In this document: positions 62,164 to 64,000 of the stretch, piece by piece
Position numbering within the stretch: position 1 is the first letter of the stretch
Layout: the number at the start of each line of letters is the position of its first letter
Source of the DNA: Pseudomonadota bacterium
GTDB lineage: Bacteria; Pseudomonadota; Alphaproteobacteria; Geminicoccales; Geminicoccaceae
NCBI GenBank assembly: GCA_030549795.1
Contig: JAUQQO010000028.1
Coordinates: 1-64,000, forward strand
DNA length: 64,000 nucleotides
Direction: 5' to 3'
Translations under genes and position numbers: made by a program
The notes under the pieces: model-generated
What the model was told of the DNA's origin: nothing
The model's input: the letters and a program-made list of their open reading frames with translations, nothing else
Databases searched by the model: none

Positions 62164-64000
62164 TCATGCGATGCGGGCGAGCGCCGCTTCCAGCCGCTCG
62201 CGGCTGCGCGCGAGCGCGCTCAACCGCTCGCGGTTCTCTTCCACCACCTCGGCCGGGGCGCGGGCGAGGAAGGAGGCATCGGCGAGGCGGCGCGCGAGCC
62301 GATCGAGCTCGGCACGGGTCTTCTCGAGCTCGCGCTCGAGCCGCGCGCGCTCGCGCTCGAGGTCGACGACTTCGCCCACGGGCATGGCAAAGGTCGCCTC
62401 ATCCACCACGACCAAAATGGCGCGCTGCGGCACCGGCCGCTCCTCGGGATCGATGGCGGCGATGCGGGCGAGCCGCTCGAAGGCCTCGCGGTGACGCGCG
62501 AGCCGGGCGAGGGTGGTGGGCGAGGCCCCGTTCTGCAAGAGCGTAAGCCGCGCCGAAGGGGGCACGTTGAGCTCGCTCCGCGCGGTGCGAATAGCGCTGA
62601 TCGCGCGCACGAGCCAGCTGAGCTCCTCAGCTGCGGCGGGATCGAAGAAGGGTTCTTTCTCCTCGGGCCAGGGAGCGAGGATGAGGAGCCCCCCGGGAGC
62701 GCCGAAGAGCGCCCGCCACAACTCTTCGGTGACGAAGGGCGCCATCGGGTGCAGGAGATGGAGGATGCGGGCGAGCACGAAGCCGGCGGTGGCCTGGGCT
62801 TCGGCGCGCGCCTCCGCATCCGCGCCGGCGAACACGGGCTTGGCGAGCTCGATCCACCAGTCGCAGAAGGTGTCCCAAACGAAATGGTAAAGCGCGAGCG
62901 TGGCCTCGCTCAACCGGTATTCGAGCAGTGCTTCGGTGACGCGGCGGGTGAGCATCGAGAGCTCGCCCAAGATCCAGCGGTTGAGCGGCGCCCGGCAGCG
63001 GGCGGGGGCGAAGTCGGGATCGAGCCTGAGCCCGTTGAGTTCGGCGAAGCGGGCGGCGTTCCACAGCTTGGTGACGAAGTTGCGCCACCCCTCGACCCGG
63101 CTTTCGCCGAAGCGCACATCGCGGCCCTGCTCGGTGGCGGCGAGCAGCGCAAGGCGCAGGGCATCGGCGCCGTAGCTGTCGATCAAGGCGAGCGGGTCGA
63201 CGACGTTGCCCAAGGTCTTGGACATCTTCTTGCCGCGCTCATCGCGCACGAGGCCGTGGATGTAGACGTCGCGGAACGGCACCTCGCCCATGCAGAAAAG
63301 GCCCAACATCATCATCCGTGCGACCCAGAAGAAGATGATGTCGAAGCCGGTGACGAGCACGCTCGTGGGATAGAATTTCTCGAGCTCGGGGGTGCGATCC
63401 GGCCAGCCCAGGGTCGAAAACGGCCACAGCGCGGATGAGAACCAGGTGTCGAGCACGTCGGGGTCGCGCTCAAGCGGCACATCATGGCCATAGTGGGCGC
63501 GCGCAAGTGCGCGCGCTTCGGCTTCATCTTCGGCGACGATGATGTGTCCATCGGGGCCGTACCAGGCCGGAATTTGATGCCCCCACCAGAGCTGACGCGA
63601 GATGCACCAGGGCTGGATCGCCTCCAGCCAGTTGAAAAAGGTGGTCTCCCACATCTTGGGGACGAAGCGGGTGCGCCCCTCGCGCACGGCGGCGATGGCG
63701 CGCTCGGCGAGCCCTTTGACCTCGCAGAACCACTGATCGGTCAAAAAGGGCTCAAGCGGTGTGCCCGAGCGGTCGCCATAGGGCACGACGTGACGCCAGG
63801 GCTCGACCTTGACGAGAAAGCCCTCTGCTTCCAGCTCGGCGACGATGCGCGCGCGCGCCTCAAATCGGTCGAGGCCGCGGTAGCGCTCGGGCACATTGTC
63901 GTTGAGCCGGCCGCGGGTATCGAAGATGGCAATAGCCTCCAGGCCGTGCCGCCGGCCGACCGCGAAGTCGTTGAAGTCGTGGGCCGGGGTGATCTTGACC
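62164..64000 (-). CDS. valS: Valyl-tRNA synthetase, C-terminal part (cut by window edge)
   Basis: The frame is open to the window end (first whole codon at 63999), giving about 612 residues of the C-terminal part. Class I features: KITPAHDFNDFAVGRRHG at the edge of the editing domain, the CP2-core SRQLWWGHQIPAWYG, DVLDTWFSSALWPFSTLGWP, the KMSKS-type loop GKKMSKTLGNVVDPL, an anticodon-binding helical domain, and the C-terminal Val-type coiled coil (LERERARLERELEKTRAELDRL). The HIGH motif lies outside the window. Charges tRNA(Val). Confidence 0.96.
   Translation of the reverse strand, partial: VKITPAHDFNDFAVGRRHGLEAIAIFDTRGRLNDNVPERYRGLDRFEARARIVAELEAEGFLVKVEPWRHVVPYGDRSGTPLEPFLTDQWFCEVKGLAERAIAAVREGRTRFVPKMWETTFFNWLEAIQPWCISRQLWWGHQIPAWYGPDGHIIVAEDEAEARALARAHYGHDVPLERDPDVLDTWFSSALWPFSTLGWPDRTPELEKFYPTSVLVTGFDIIFFWVARMMMLGLFCMGEVPFRDVYIHGLVRDERGKKMSKTLGNVVDPLALIDSYGADALRLALLAATEQGRDVRFGESRVEGWRNFVTKLWNAARFAELNGLRLDPDFAPARCRAPLNRWILGELSMLTRRVTEALLEYRLSEATLALYHFVWDTFCDWWIELAKPVFAGADAEARAEAQATAGFVLARILHLLHPMAPFVTEELWRALFGAPGGLLILAPWPEEKEPFFDPAAAEELSWLVRAISAIRTARSELNVPPSARLTLLQNGASPTTLARLARHREAFERLARIAAIDPEERPVPQRAILVVVDEATFAMPVGEVVDLERERARLERELEKTRAELDRLARRLADASFLARAPAEVVEENRERLSALARSRERLEAALARIA

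Overview
The window is GC-rich chromosomal DNA that looks alphaproteobacterial. The basis is gene content: a complete tad/cpa (Flp pilus) locus, GatCAB amidotransferase genes, phaA/phaB, and the housekeeping order dcd, murA, DUF2948, hisD, UPF0262, LMW phosphatase, infA, maf, RNase E/G, yacG, which is typical of Rhodospirillales-like alphaproteobacteria. The genus cannot be fixed from the sequence alone.

Layout. (1) 1-3.1 kb: the end of a thiamine-diphosphate enzyme, a membrane-anchored coiled-coil protein, and two TadE/TadG-like minor pseudopilins, the first with two EF-hand-like loops. (2) 3.2-7.3 kb: upp, a PleD-shaped protein with a broken GGDEF motif, and phaA-phaB on the minus strand. 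(3) 7.5-15.9 kb: flp pilin, cpaA-B-C-D-E-F and tadB-tadC, tightly packed. (4) 15.9-16.5 kb: a gene-free stretch with an AT-rich island, an intrinsic terminator and an 18-bp repeat. (5) 16.5-27.3 kb: gatB-gatA-gatC, a stand-alone Prim-Pol, ruvX, an SbmA/YddA-type ABC exporter, a GNAT enzyme, two poorly characterised proteins (one built of 11-residue coiled-coil repeats) and an orphan Tat-type solute-binding protein.

(6) 27.6-51.5 kb is the most unusual part: about 24 kb, all on the plus strand and mostly with overlapping stops and starts. It holds a branched-chain-amino-acid-type transporter (binding protein, LivH, LivM, LivG and a LivF fused to a Tm-1-like domain), an iron-alcohol-dehydrogenase homologue without its metal ligands, an AraC-type regulator and a PEP-hydrolase-like TIM barrel. 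It continues with a giant 1121-residue flotillin, two tandem SRPBCC proteins, a molybdenum hydroxylase (FAD, 2Fe-2S and a large subunit split into two genes) and CoxD/CoxE-like maturation factors. It ends with an amidohydrolase, a metallo-beta-lactamase-fold hydrolase, an SMP-30/isochorismatase fusion lacking its catalytic Cys, and an HpcH-type aldolase. Read together, this is a dedicated uptake and catabolic pathway: import, hydroxylation by a Mo enzyme at a membrane scaffold, ring or lactone hydrolysis, then aldol cleavage. The substrate is not identifiable.

(7) 51.7-64 kb: tRNA-Thr(GGU), the conserved housekeeping block, then a minus-strand group with a small unknown protein, a hotdog thioesterase, an M17 aminopeptidase and the C-terminal part of valS, which runs off the window.
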